Program-made: the position numbers and the translations under genes
Source of the DNA: Anaerolineae bacterium
GTDB lineage: Bacteria > Chloroflexota > Anaerolineae > Aggregatilineales > Phototrophicaceae
Length of the DNA: 64,000 nucleotides
NCBI GenBank assembly: GCA_025055175.1
Contig: JANWYT010000031.1
Coordinates: forward strand, 62,001 to 126,000
Reading direction: 5' to 3'
Notes under the pieces: model-generated
What the model saw: only the letters and a program-made list of their open reading frames with translations
What the model was told of the DNA's origin: nothing
The model's database searches: none
Shown: piece by piece, positions 35,192 through 44,068 of the stretch
How positions within the stretch are numbered: the stretch's first letter is position 1
Layout of the letters: every line of letters begins with the position of its first letter

Positions 35192-36805
35192 ATGCTTCAC
35201 CACACCCTCTCACTCATCAGCACTTATCGCGGCTCACGCGTTGAAGACTTCTTGGCGGCCTGCCTGCCTGCGCTGCGCGCCGATCTAGCTCATCTGGCCT
35301 CCATGCGCGCCTACCGCATTGCCCAGGAGGCGCTGGTCGTCTGGTGGTCGTCAGTGGAAGGTGAAGACAGCAACAAACGCTACGAGCTGGACGATCTGCC
35401 TCTGCACCGTCGCGCCATCGCTCAGCGCCAAGTTCAAATGGAAGGTCAGCGCATTGCCCTGCCTTTGATTGGCCACGACATGCTCTATGGCCTGCTAGAG
35501 CTGAACTTCAGCCCTCCTGAAGGCCTGCCTACTCTGGAGAGCCTGTCTCAAGTGACTGATCTGCTCAGCATGCGCTTGGAGAACCTGCTCATCAATCGCC
35601 TGATTGAGCAAGAAATTTCGGCTTCGTCGGCGCTGAACGCTTGCGAAGACTTCAAGCAAGTCGCTGCCGTGATGGCTGACTATTTCATCGGCCCAGGCCA
35701 ATTCATCGCCATCGTCCTCTACGACTATGATGAAGACGGACAGATCATCGGCATGCGCAACGTGGCTACGGCCAACCGTCGGCGCTCCTTCAGCACCGAC
35801 GACATCGTCCCCGTCAGCGCTCAGGTAGCCCAGGCACACCATCAAGTCCTCAGCGAGCGAGGTCAAGTCTTCATCACAGACATCGACAGTGACCCTCTGC
35901 TCATCTCCGCGCGACTCTGGCTCAAACAGCTCAAGATACGCTCTATGTATCATGCAGCCCTGCGCTCTGCCCAGGGGGTCTATGGCTTCATCAACTGGAA
36001 CGACACCCGCGGCATTATCGCCCTCACAGAATTAGAGACGCTGGCTTACAGCGCTCTGGTAGAGCAAGCGGCAGCCGTCATCGAAAGTCGGCGCATCGCC
36101 AACGAACGCTTAGCCTTGCTGGAGGAGAGCCGTCGCCAAACCAACCGTCTGCAAGCCATCACTGCTTTTAGCCAGTCCGTCCAGGTCACCCAGAATATTG
36201 AAGAAATTCTGAGCGCGGCCCTGGACGTCATCTCTCAGCTCCTCAACTTCGACCACGCAGAAATCTTCGGCTACGACCGTACCAGCAGGCGCCTGCGCCT
36301 GGTGGCCCAGCAGTCCTTCGGCAAGCGAGAAGTCTTCAGCGGCGCTGGCCTTGCGATCAATCTAGAAGACGACAGCAGCATTCAACGCGTGTGGGCCAGT
36401 CGCCGAATCCTCAAGGTCGATGACTTGGAGACTTGGCAGGGCTTTCATCCCATGTATGGCAAGCTGCTCAGCATCGTCACTATGCCGGTGGTAGTGAGCG
36501 GTCGTTATCTGGGCGTCGTAGAGCTTGGCAGCGCTAAGCGCTGTGCCTTCAGTGACGATGATGTGAGCGCCCTGTTGCAAATGGCCAATCAGTTGGCTGT
36601 CGCTATCAGCAACGCCGACGCCTATCGGCAGAGCCAGATGACCGCCGCTACCAAGACGCTCATCAACGACATCAGCTCGCGCATTCAGCAGCAGACTGAC
36701 GTTGAGGCTATCCTAGCTACTGCTGCCAGAGAACTGGGGCAAGTCCTTGGGGCCAGGCGGGTGCGTTTGCGCCTGAGTGCCGTGCCAGGAGACAGCCAAC
36801 GCTGA
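35192..36805 (+). CDS. Soluble multi-GAF protein without output domain
   Basis: A 537-residue cytoplasmic protein. Residues of about 70-125 look like the second half of a GAF domain (RIALPLIGHDMLYGLLELN). Two fuller GAF domains follow (about 147-300 and 323-474), joined by a coiled coil (NERLALLEESRRQTNRLQAI). The last 50 residues (LINDISSRIQQQTDVEAILA onward) look like the first helix and strand of another GAF that then stops. No kinase, cyclase or DNA-binding domain is present. GAF domains bind small ligands or mediate dimerisation; no chromophore Cys or cyclic-nucleotide NKFDE motif is evident. It follows the receivers by 46 bp. Confidence 0.82.
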   Translation: MLHHTLSLISTYRGSRVEDFLAACLPALRADLAHLASMRAYRIAQEALVVWWSSVEGEDSNKRYELDDLPLHRRAIAQRQVQMEGQRIALPLIGHDMLYGLLELNFSPPEGLPTLESLSQVTDLLSMRLENLLINRLIEQEISASSALNACEDFKQVAAVMADYFIGPGQFIAIVLYDYDEDGQIIGMRNVATANRRRSFSTDDIVPVSAQVAQAHHQVLSERGQVFITDIDSDPLLISARLWLKQLKIRSMYHAALRSAQGVYGFINWNDTRGIIALTELETLAYSALVEQAAAVIESRRIANERLALLEESRRQTNRLQAITAFSQSVQVTQNIEEILSAALDVISQLLNFDHAEIFGYDRTSRRLRLVAQQSFGKREVFSGAGLAINLEDDSSIQRVWASRRILKVDDLETWQGFHPMYGKLLSIVTMPVVVSGRYLGVVELGSAKRCAFSDDDVSALLQMANQLAVAISNADAYRQSQMTAATKTLINDISSRIQQQTDVEAILATAARELGQVLGARRVRLRLSAVPGDSQR

Positions 36806-36816
36806 GAGAGGCCGCC

Positions 36817-38493
36817 ATGAATCTTTACGAACGCATCTTTGACGTATCACCTTACCTGGGGGAACTCAACCGCGCCCGCGCCCGCTTGATTTACATCATA
36901 AGCTTCATCATGGTGGTTGCTCTCAGCTTATACTTCTTCTTCATCCCTGATTGGGGCGCCGCCAGCCTACAGGATGAAGTGCAAGTGCCGTTAATACAAG
37001 CACTCAACCATCCGCTCCATGTCTTCGTCTTTGCCTCCGTTTACGTGCTGTACATCGCGATCTTCCTTCTCACGCGGCGTGGCTACATGGAGACGAGCGG
37101 TTGGCTCATCCCGCTCGTGTTCTACGTCGGTACGCTCCTCAACGCCTTGATTGATCCCATCAACTTCTCTAACAGCGTCCCCATGCTGACGCTGGTCGCC
37201 TTCATCCTGCTCATGGGTTTCTTCAAAGAGTACAAAGGCCTGGCCGTTGCTCTGCCTGTGGTTGTGATCACTTATGTCCTCGATCCCGGAGATGTCATCT
37301 TCGCTGATCTAGCTAGCTTGTCTTTGCTGATCTTCGGCATCTTCATCCTGGTGACGTTGTATCTGCGCTTCACTCGCATCTCGCGCATGGAAGCGGAAGG
37401 CATTGCTGGCCAGGAACGACTGCGCCTGGCTGAAATCACGACGGCCATTGCGCGCAAAGCTTCAGAGAGGCCCAGCCTAGAAGTTCTGCTGAATTACGCG
37501 CTAGCGCTCATCCGCGACAGATACCCGCAGTTCTATCACGTCCAGGTCTTCCTGATTGACGACAAGCGCGTCCAGGCCCGCCTGGCCGCCAGCACCGGCG
37601 AAGCCGGCCGCATTCTGATGGCGCGCGCTCACGCCCTAACCGTCGGCAGCCTATCTGTCATCGGACAAGTCACTTTTCGCGGTGAACCCATCATCGCCTA
37701 CGCCGACGCGAATAACACCATCCACCGTCCTAACGATGTGCTACCGCGCACGCGCACAGAAGTGGCCTTCGCTATGCGCATTCAAGAAGAGATCATTGGC
37801 GCGCTGGATTTGCAGAGCTTGGAAGTCATTCAACTGGGAGAAGATGAGAAGCAAATCCTCCAATCGCTGGCTGACAGCCTGGCCTTAGCCATCGACAACG
37901 TGCGCCAGTACGAAAATGCCCGCGCGCGTGCCTTAGAAAATCAACGCCTGGCTGAGCAGGCTCGTAGCGCCCTCAACGAAGTTCAGCGCCTCAACAAGCG
38001 CCTGATTGGCCGCGCTTGGTCAGATTACCTGAAAGACAGAGGGCAGTATGGCCTAGAGATTGACTTGGACAGCAACCAAAGCCATCTGCTCCAGGACAGC
38101 ACACCCGCTCTTGATGAGGCCATCAGCGAACGCAAGCTGATCCAACATGGGCGTCAAATTGCCCTGCCATTACAAATCCGCGACCAAGTCATCGGCGCGC
38201 TGGAGTTCGAAGTAGACGACGCCGAAGCGCTGAGCGATGACGACTTGGAAATGTTGCGCGAAGTGACCCAACGCCTGGGCTTGGCAGCCGAAAACGCCCG
38301 CTTGGTCGAAGAGAGCCAGCGCAGCGCCCAGCGCGAAGCCCTCATCAACGAGCTGAGCAGTCGCCTGCAGTCCGCCAACACCGTCGAGACCACCTTGACG
38401 GAAGCAGCACGTGGCCTGCGCGAGACGCTGCGCGCTGAGCGTATCATCATCCGCCTGGGGTCACCCCCCAAGAAGACGGAGGCCCAATCATGA
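36817..38493 (+). CDS. Membrane GAF protein without output domain (copy A)
   Basis: A 558-residue protein. About six membrane spans fill residues 20-195. A canonical GAF domain follows (about 225-370: FYHVQVFLIDDK, ASTGEAGRILMARAH, SVIGQV, IGALDLQS, ALAIDNVRQYE). After a coiled coil with RAWSDYL comes a short GAF-like half domain (about 405-500, with ALPLQIRDQVIGALEFEV). The final 55 residues are the common truncated-GAF tail ending in RLGS. There is no HAMP, kinase or other effector. It begins 11 bp after the preceding gene and its stop overlaps the next start. Role inferred: sensor or scaffold subunit for the giant kinase. Confidence 0.82.
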   Translation: MNLYERIFDVSPYLGELNRARARLIYIISFIMVVALSLYFFFIPDWGAASLQDEVQVPLIQALNHPLHVFVFASVYVLYIAIFLLTRRGYMETSGWLIPLVFYVGTLLNALIDPINFSNSVPMLTLVAFILLMGFFKEYKGLAVALPVVVITYVLDPGDVIFADLASLSLLIFGIFILVTLYLRFTRISRMEAEGIAGQERLRLAEITTAIARKASERPSLEVLLNYALALIRDRYPQFYHVQVFLIDDKRVQARLAASTGEAGRILMARAHALTVGSLSVIGQVTFRGEPIIAYADANNTIHRPNDVLPRTRTEVAFAMRIQEEIIGALDLQSLEVIQLGEDEKQILQSLADSLALAIDNVRQYENARARALENQRLAEQARSALNEVQRLNKRLIGRAWSDYLKDRGQYGLEIDLDSNQSHLLQDSTPALDEAISERKLIQHGRQIALPLQIRDQVIGALEFEVDDAEALSDDDLEMLREVTQRLGLAAENARLVEESQRSAQREALINELSSRLQSANTVETTLTEAARGLRETLRAERIIIRLGSPPKKTEAQS

Positions 38494-40163
38494 GCTTCTC
38501 CAGCCCACGCATCCACGGCCAGGATACCGACGTCCTAGAGCGTCTGCGCTCCCACTTCCTACGCGCTTACTTGGCTATAGCCATCGTTGTCAGCACCGTC
38601 CAGGGCATCGTGTCTTGGGTCATCGACGGGAGCTTCAGACCCCAAAACTATCTGATCGCTCTCTTCGCGATTTTGATGTTCTACTTGGCGCAGCGGGGAC
38701 GTTTCGTCGGCTTCATCTCGAATGTAGCCTTTGCTCTGCCCATATTGGGAATTGTCTTGACCAGCAGCGCGCCTCTCATCATCGCGCTGACCATTGTCAG
38801 CAGCATCGTGCTGCCGCTGTTCACCAACGCCGTTGTCTACGTCCTGGCTTCTGTCGTCATCTTGTTTAGCGCCTTGCGCTTCGACCTGACAACGCCCGGC
38901 GATTTCTCCCTCACCCTGATCGTTGGTACAAGTCTGGCTATGAGTACCATGATCTACGGCTTTACCCGCGATTTGAAGGCCATCACCCGCGACTCGCAGC
39001 GCAGCGCGGAGTTGCTCAGCGCTGCTGCCGCCATCGGCCAGATGATGGCCCAGTACCTCGACTTGAAGTCGCTGCTGGAGCGCACCGTTGATGTCATCCG
39101 CGACAGGCTGGGTTACTACCACGTGCAGGTGTTCCTGGTCAACGAAGCGACGGGCTACGCCGAGCTGGTGGCCAGCACCGGCGAAGCCGGCCGCCAATTG
39201 TTGGAGAAAGGTCACAAGCTGGCTATCAGCTCCAACAGCATCATTGGCCGCGTCGTCCAGGCCACCGAACCCATCATCAGCCGCGAAGCCAACCGCGACG
39301 AAGGTCACGCCTTCAACGAATTTCTGCCCAACACCCGCTCGGAACTGGCCCTGCCACTGATAGACGGCGAGCGCATCATCGGTGCGCTAGACATTCAGAG
39401 CTTGCGTGCCGACGCTTTCACACGCATCGATATTCAGGCCCTCCAGGTCATCGCTAACCAACTGGCCACCACCATCCGCAATGTCCGCCTATTTGAGGCT
39501 CAGGTGCAGAGCGTCAACGAGAACAAGCGCCTGTTTGTAGAGGCCGAGACTAACCTGCGCGAAATTCAGCGCCTGAACCGCCAGCTCACGCGGCAAATCT
39601 GGGAGAACTACACCGCACGCACTGCCGCCGCCAGCGGCGTCACCCTAGATAGCCAGCGCTTCCGCCCTGGCGGAGAATGGTCGGCGCGCATGATCCAAGC
39701 CTGCCAGCGCCGCCGTCCTGTGCAACAGAGCCAGGATGACAAGCGCATCATTGCTGTGCCAATTGAGCTGCGCAACGAAGTCATCGGCGCGATTGAAATT
39801 GAAGTGAGGAGCGACGCGCCTGCTCAGGACATCACCGACATGCTACAAGCCATCGCCAATCGCCTGGCCATCAACATCGACAACGCCCGCCTGTTCGAGG
39901 AGACGCAAGAGGCTACTGCCCAAGAACAGCGCATCAGCGAAATTGTCTCTGGCTACCAGTCGGCACAGTCTGTGAAGGAACTGTTGGAGATCACGCTGCA
40001 AGGTTTAGCAGAAGCCATCGGTGCAGAGGAGGGCAGCATTCGTCTGGGGACGCTGCCCAGCCCCCAAGATGAGCCGAGGATCACGCGCACCATGCCTGCC
40101 CTGCCCAAAGACTCTGCCTCATCTGCTCGTCATAATAATAATGGAGGCTCACATGGAGACTAA
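38490..40163 (+). CDS. Membrane GAF protein without output domain (copy B)
   Basis: A 557-residue paralogue of the preceding protein with the same order: about six membrane spans (residues 25-165), GAF (about 203-335, YYHVQVFLVNEAT, ASTGEAGRQLLEKGHK, LALPLIDGERIIGALDIQS), a coiled coil ending in RQIWENY, a half GAF (about 389-470, AVPIELRNEVIGAIEIEV), and the common tail (QRISEIVSGYQSAQ to IRLGT). The last 37 residues, after the tail, are disordered and Pro/His/Asn-rich. GGAGG precedes the start, which overlaps the previous stop by 4 bp. No output domain. Confidence 0.82.
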   Translation: MSFSSPRIHGQDTDVLERLRSHFLRAYLAIAIVVSTVQGIVSWVIDGSFRPQNYLIALFAILMFYLAQRGRFVGFISNVAFALPILGIVLTSSAPLIIALTIVSSIVLPLFTNAVVYVLASVVILFSALRFDLTTPGDFSLTLIVGTSLAMSTMIYGFTRDLKAITRDSQRSAELLSAAAAIGQMMAQYLDLKSLLERTVDVIRDRLGYYHVQVFLVNEATGYAELVASTGEAGRQLLEKGHKLAISSNSIIGRVVQATEPIISREANRDEGHAFNEFLPNTRSELALPLIDGERIIGALDIQSLRADAFTRIDIQALQVIANQLATTIRNVRLFEAQVQSVNENKRLFVEAETNLREIQRLNRQLTRQIWENYTARTAAASGVTLDSQRFRPGGEWSARMIQACQRRRPVQQSQDDKRIIAVPIELRNEVIGAIEIEVRSDAPAQDITDMLQAIANRLAINIDNARLFEETQEATAQEQRISEIVSGYQSAQSVKELLEITLQGLAEAIGAEEGSIRLGTLPSPQDEPRITRTMPALPKDSASSARHNNNGGSHGD

Positions 40164-41805
40164 CGCACCTCGCCGCCGCTGGTTGAGTCTGCGCGATGTC
40201 TACAGTGATCCTCTGGATCGTCTGCGCGCGCGCAACGTCCTGTACGTCATCTTCACAGCGACCTTCGCTTACAGCCTAGTCGCTGTGATTGCCCTGCTGC
40301 TGAACTGGCTAGGCACGCCTGTCCTGAGTCAGGGCTTCATCTTCGTCGGCCTAATTTTACCCGTGTACGCTGCTTTCACCTGGTTGCTCATTCGTCGCGG
40401 GTTGCTCGGCCCTGCCAGCACCTTGTTCATGTTCATGACCGTTGTCGCTGTTTTCGTCGCGCGCGCTTCCACCGACTCCAACAATGCGCTCGTCCTGGTC
40501 ATGCCTATCCTCATCGCCGCCGTGACGAGCAACACCTTTGGCATCGTAGCCACCGCCATCTTCATCCTGCTCATCAGCGGCTACGATGTCTTCATTCTGG
40601 AAAATTATCCAGCGCGAACGCCACCCAGCCTGTTCTACTTTTACAACGTCGTCTTGCTATCTTTCGCCACCTTCATCGTCCTGCTGATGTCGAATAACTT
40701 GCAACGCTTGTCGGGGTTGCTCTCAGCACAGATCGCGCGCACACGACGCAGCATTGGCCGAGGCACAGTCGGGACGATGGACGAATCCGAAGAGACGCTG
40801 ATCTTGCGCACCCTAGCCACTGTGCGCGAAGACCTGGGCTACAACTTCGCTCAGGTTTTCTTGATCGAGGAAGACCACAAGAGCGCCCGCCGCCTGCTGC
40901 AGATCATGGGCATGGAACAGCTCCAGCTCGGTGAGAGCGTCGATCTCGGTGGTGCGACGGCTGTCGCGGAAGCGATGCGCACGCGCCGCCCCTTCGTCGT
41001 CACCAACCAAAGCAGCGAAGTCCGCCGCCGCTACCTGCTGCCTGGCGCGCGCGCCAGCATAGTCCTACCTCTCATCAGCGGCGGTGAGGTGCTTGGCGCG
41101 CTGGATGTCCAGCAGGAGCGAAGCTCGCGCTGGAGCGATACCGAAGTCGAAGCCCTGGAGTTCGTCGCCAGCCAGCTCGCCAGCGCCATCGCCCAGGCCC
41201 GCCAGTTCCAGCAACTCAATCAGAACATCAAAGACCAAGAAGAGCTTATCCTGCGTCAGCGCCAGCGTCTGCGCGAGCTAGAAAAAGCTGAGAGCATGGC
41301 CGCCTATCAAGCCTGGCAGAACTTCCTACGCGAGGAAGGCGTCGATATGTTCGGCTACAACCTCACCGCTCAGGGCCTGCGCCCCGCCGAAGACTTCAGC
41401 CCAGAAATGCAGGCCAGCATGAAGCGCGGCGAGATCGTCGTTGAGCGACGCGGCGATCAGCAGTGGGCCAGCGTCCCTATCGTCTTGCGCGATCAAGTGA
41501 TCGGCGCGCTCAGCTTCGCCATGCCACCAGGTCAAGTCCTCACCTCGCGCCAATCCGACCTATTGCAAAGCGTCGTTCAGCGCCTGGGCCTAGCCCTGGA
41601 GAACCGCCGCTTGTTTGAACAGAGCCAAGCGCAGGCTCAACGCGAGACCAAAGCCAATGAAATCGCCAGCATTCTGCTCAGCACCACCGACGTCGAGACG
41701 GTCCTCAACCTAGCGGCCGATCAGTTCAATCAGGCCCTCGGCGCCATCCAGACCCGCATCACCCTCACGCCCCCGACTATTGAAGCACACAGGGAGGGTT
41801 CATGA
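40153..41805 (+). CDS. Membrane GAF protein without output domain (copy C)
   Basis: A 550-residue paralogue. About six membrane spans (residues 20-185) precede a GAF domain (about 226-352) that has diverged: the usual ASTGEAG block is replaced by QIMGMEQLQLGESVD, while VLPLISGGEVLGALDVQQ is kept. QAWQNFL precedes the half GAF (about 393-486, SVPIVLRDQVIGALSFAM). The common tail (ETKANEIASILLSTTDVETV to ITLTPP) ends the protein. The start at 40153 is set by GGAGG 5 nt upstream; the ATG at 40141 and earlier in-frame starts lie deep in the preceding gene. It overlaps the previous gene by 11 bp and the next by 4 bp. Confidence 0.82.
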   Translation: METNAPRRRWLSLRDVYSDPLDRLRARNVLYVIFTATFAYSLVAVIALLLNWLGTPVLSQGFIFVGLILPVYAAFTWLLIRRGLLGPASTLFMFMTVVAVFVARASTDSNNALVLVMPILIAAVTSNTFGIVATAIFILLISGYDVFILENYPARTPPSLFYFYNVVLLSFATFIVLLMSNNLQRLSGLLSAQIARTRRSIGRGTVGTMDESEETLILRTLATVREDLGYNFAQVFLIEEDHKSARRLLQIMGMEQLQLGESVDLGGATAVAEAMRTRRPFVVTNQSSEVRRRYLLPGARASIVLPLISGGEVLGALDVQQERSSRWSDTEVEALEFVASQLASAIAQARQFQQLNQNIKDQEELILRQRQRLRELEKAESMAAYQAWQNFLREEGVDMFGYNLTAQGLRPAEDFSPEMQASMKRGEIVVERRGDQQWASVPIVLRDQVIGALSFAMPPGQVLTSRQSDLLQSVVQRLGLALENRRLFEQSQAQAQRETKANEIASILLSTTDVETVLNLAADQFNQALGAIQTRITLTPPTIEAHREGS

Positions 41806-44063
41806 ACCGCAGCAGCTTCAGCTTTCCTCTCAGCAGCAAGTTCCTGATTGCCCTGGGCTTGGTGGCGATCCTGCCCTTCGCAGCTTTCGTGCTGCTGCTG
41901 GCGAACACGCTGACGGCGCTCACTTTCAACAACGTCTCTGCCTACCTCATCGAGTCGACCGCACGCCGCCAGCAGAACATTGAGCGCAACTTCTACGAAG
42001 CCTTGCAGCTCTTCGACAACTTCGTCGGCAATTACACCAACATAGTCGCCATCAATCGCGTCCTAGAGGTCTTCAACCGCCCAGACTCCACGCCAGAGCG
42101 CCAAAACCAAGTGGTACGCGCTTTCGTCGCGCGCGCTCAACTCGACATGCTGAACAACGAACGCCAATTCTTCAACAGCCTTTGGTTGCTCTCGCCCAGA
42201 GGTGAGCTTTTGGCTAGTCAAAGCGTGAGCGGCTTCGACCTGCCGTTCAACCGCTCCGTGACCGATCAGAGACAATCAGAGATTTACACCACTTTGAATC
42301 GGCTGGCATTGCGTGCATTGCCCGATGCCAACCTCAGGCGTGCCGCCGTCGCAACGCAGCGCGACGACGGCCCTAGCATTGAAATCGGCTACGTCATCGC
42401 CAACGAGCGCAGCGTGTTGGGCTACATCGTCGCCGACATCAACATCAACAACGCCATCCTAGCCTTCTTGCGCCCGCAGGACAACCTCTTGGAGGCCTAC
42501 AGCTTCGCCGTCCTGGATGGCAACACAGCCCTGTCCTTGCCCTCTGTCAGCCGCTTGGTGTCGCTCGATAGCAACCTGGTGCGCCAAGCCGTCAGCAGCC
42601 CGCAACAAAGCGGCGTCGCCATCTACACTACCAACACCAGCCCGCCACGCCGAGTCGTTGGCTATGCTGCCCGCGCCCAACTGACGCCTGACCTTGACAT
42701 TTTGCTCGTGACAGAAGTGAGCGATCAGCTTATCAGCCGCCAGGTGACGAATTTTCTTGGCAACATCGCCTTTCCCTTCTTGCTGGGCCTGTTCGTCCTG
42801 TTGGGGCTGGCTTCTGGCCTGCTGAGCCAGATCATCGTGCCACCGCTCAATCAACTGCGCGAAGCCATCCGCGCCATGAACAGCGGGCGCTACGACGCTC
42901 CCATCCCCTCCACTCAGCGCCCCGATGAAATTGGCGGCCTGGCCAACAGCTTCGCCGACATGCGCGCCCAGGTGAGCCAGCTCATCGACACGATGACCAA
43001 CCAGCTCGATGAGCGCCAGCGTGATCTGCGCGTAACCCAGGACATCAGTCGTATCACCACTGAGCAGCGCAACCTACAAAACCTGTTGAACAACGTGGTT
43101 GACTTGATCGTCCAGAACTTCCCAAGCATTTACCACGCCCAGATTTTCCTGTTGGATGCCGAAGGAGAATACGCCGTCCTGCGCGCTAGCACCGGCGAAG
43201 CTGGCCAGAACCTGCTGGCGCGCGGCCACAAGCTGGCCGTGGGCGGCGTGAGCGTCATTGGTCAGGTGACGGAACAGGGCCAGATCGTCATCGCACGCGA
43301 TACTGCGGCCAGCAACGTCCATCGCCAGAACGAATTCTTACCCCAAACGCGCGCCGAGTTGGCCATCCCGCTCAGACTGGGCAGCAAGATCATCGGCGCG
43401 TTGGACGTACAGAGTACCCAGCGCGACAGCTTCCCGCCCGACCAAGTGACGGCCCTACAAACCCTAGCCGACCAGGTCACCATCGCCATCGAAAACGCCC
43501 GCCTCTACGAAGCCTCGCAGCGCTTGCTGGCCGATATTGAAGCCGAGAAGCGCGCGCGCACGGGCAGGGCTTGGCGCGAGTACTTGCGCACCCAGAGGGA
43601 GAGCGTCGCCAGCGTCGGCAACCCTACCGAGACGGATTTCAGCGAGCTGCGCCGCGCAGCTGTGTCCAGCGGACAGCCCGTCGTCGGCGAAGCGACGCCG
43701 CGCCGCACGATCCCCTTCGTCGTCCCCATCCGCTTGCGCGGCCAGACGTTGGGCGTGGTAGAGTATGAACTGAGCGAGCGCGACTTCAATTACAACAAAG
43801 TGCTGCTGGCGGAAGAACTAGTCAACCGCTTATCCATCAGCCTAGACAACGCCCGCCTCTTCCAAGACAGCCAGCGCGCTGCTGAACGCGAACGCCTAGT
43901 CAACGACATCTCCGCCAAGCTGACCGGCCAGACGGACATTGAAGAGATTCTGGAAATTGCCGTCCGCGAGGTCAGCCTCGCCCTGCGCACCCCACAAGTT
44001 GCCCTGCAACTGCACACTGCCAACGGCGCGTCACATCATGTGCCGCAGTCAGATGAAGGATGA
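41802..44063 (+). CDS. Periplasmic-sensor HAMP-GAF protein without output domain
   Basis: A 753-residue protein. A membrane span (about 15-40), an extracytoplasmic sensor region of about 270 residues that looks dCache-like, and a second span (about 318-347) are followed by HAMP (about 344-407, PPLNQLREAIRAMNSGRYDAP). Then come a coiled coil, a canonical GAF (about 437-567, STGEAGQNLLARGHKLA), RAWREYL, a half GAF (about 590-687, VVPIRLRGQTLGVVEYEL) and the common truncated tail (LVNDISAKLTGQTDIEEIL to VALQLH). The layout is that of a chemoreceptor or kinase front end with no effector behind it. GGGAGG precedes the ATG, which overlaps the previous stop. Confidence 0.84.
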   Translation: MNRSSFSFPLSSKFLIALGLVAILPFAAFVLLLANTLTALTFNNVSAYLIESTARRQQNIERNFYEALQLFDNFVGNYTNIVAINRVLEVFNRPDSTPERQNQVVRAFVARAQLDMLNNERQFFNSLWLLSPRGELLASQSVSGFDLPFNRSVTDQRQSEIYTTLNRLALRALPDANLRRAAVATQRDDGPSIEIGYVIANERSVLGYIVADININNAILAFLRPQDNLLEAYSFAVLDGNTALSLPSVSRLVSLDSNLVRQAVSSPQQSGVAIYTTNTSPPRRVVGYAARAQLTPDLDILLVTEVSDQLISRQVTNFLGNIAFPFLLGLFVLLGLASGLLSQIIVPPLNQLREAIRAMNSGRYDAPIPSTQRPDEIGGLANSFADMRAQVSQLIDTMTNQLDERQRDLRVTQDISRITTEQRNLQNLLNNVVDLIVQNFPSIYHAQIFLLDAEGEYAVLRASTGEAGQNLLARGHKLAVGGVSVIGQVTEQGQIVIARDTAASNVHRQNEFLPQTRAELAIPLRLGSKIIGALDVQSTQRDSFPPDQVTALQTLADQVTIAIENARLYEASQRLLADIEAEKRARTGRAWREYLRTQRESVASVGNPTETDFSELRRAAVSSGQPVVGEATPRRTIPFVVPIRLRGQTLGVVEYELSERDFNYNKVLLAEELVNRLSISLDNARLFQDSQRAAERERLVNDISAKLTGQTDIEEILEIAVREVSLALRTPQVALQLHTANGASHHVPQSDEG

Positions 44064-44068
44064 GAGTT

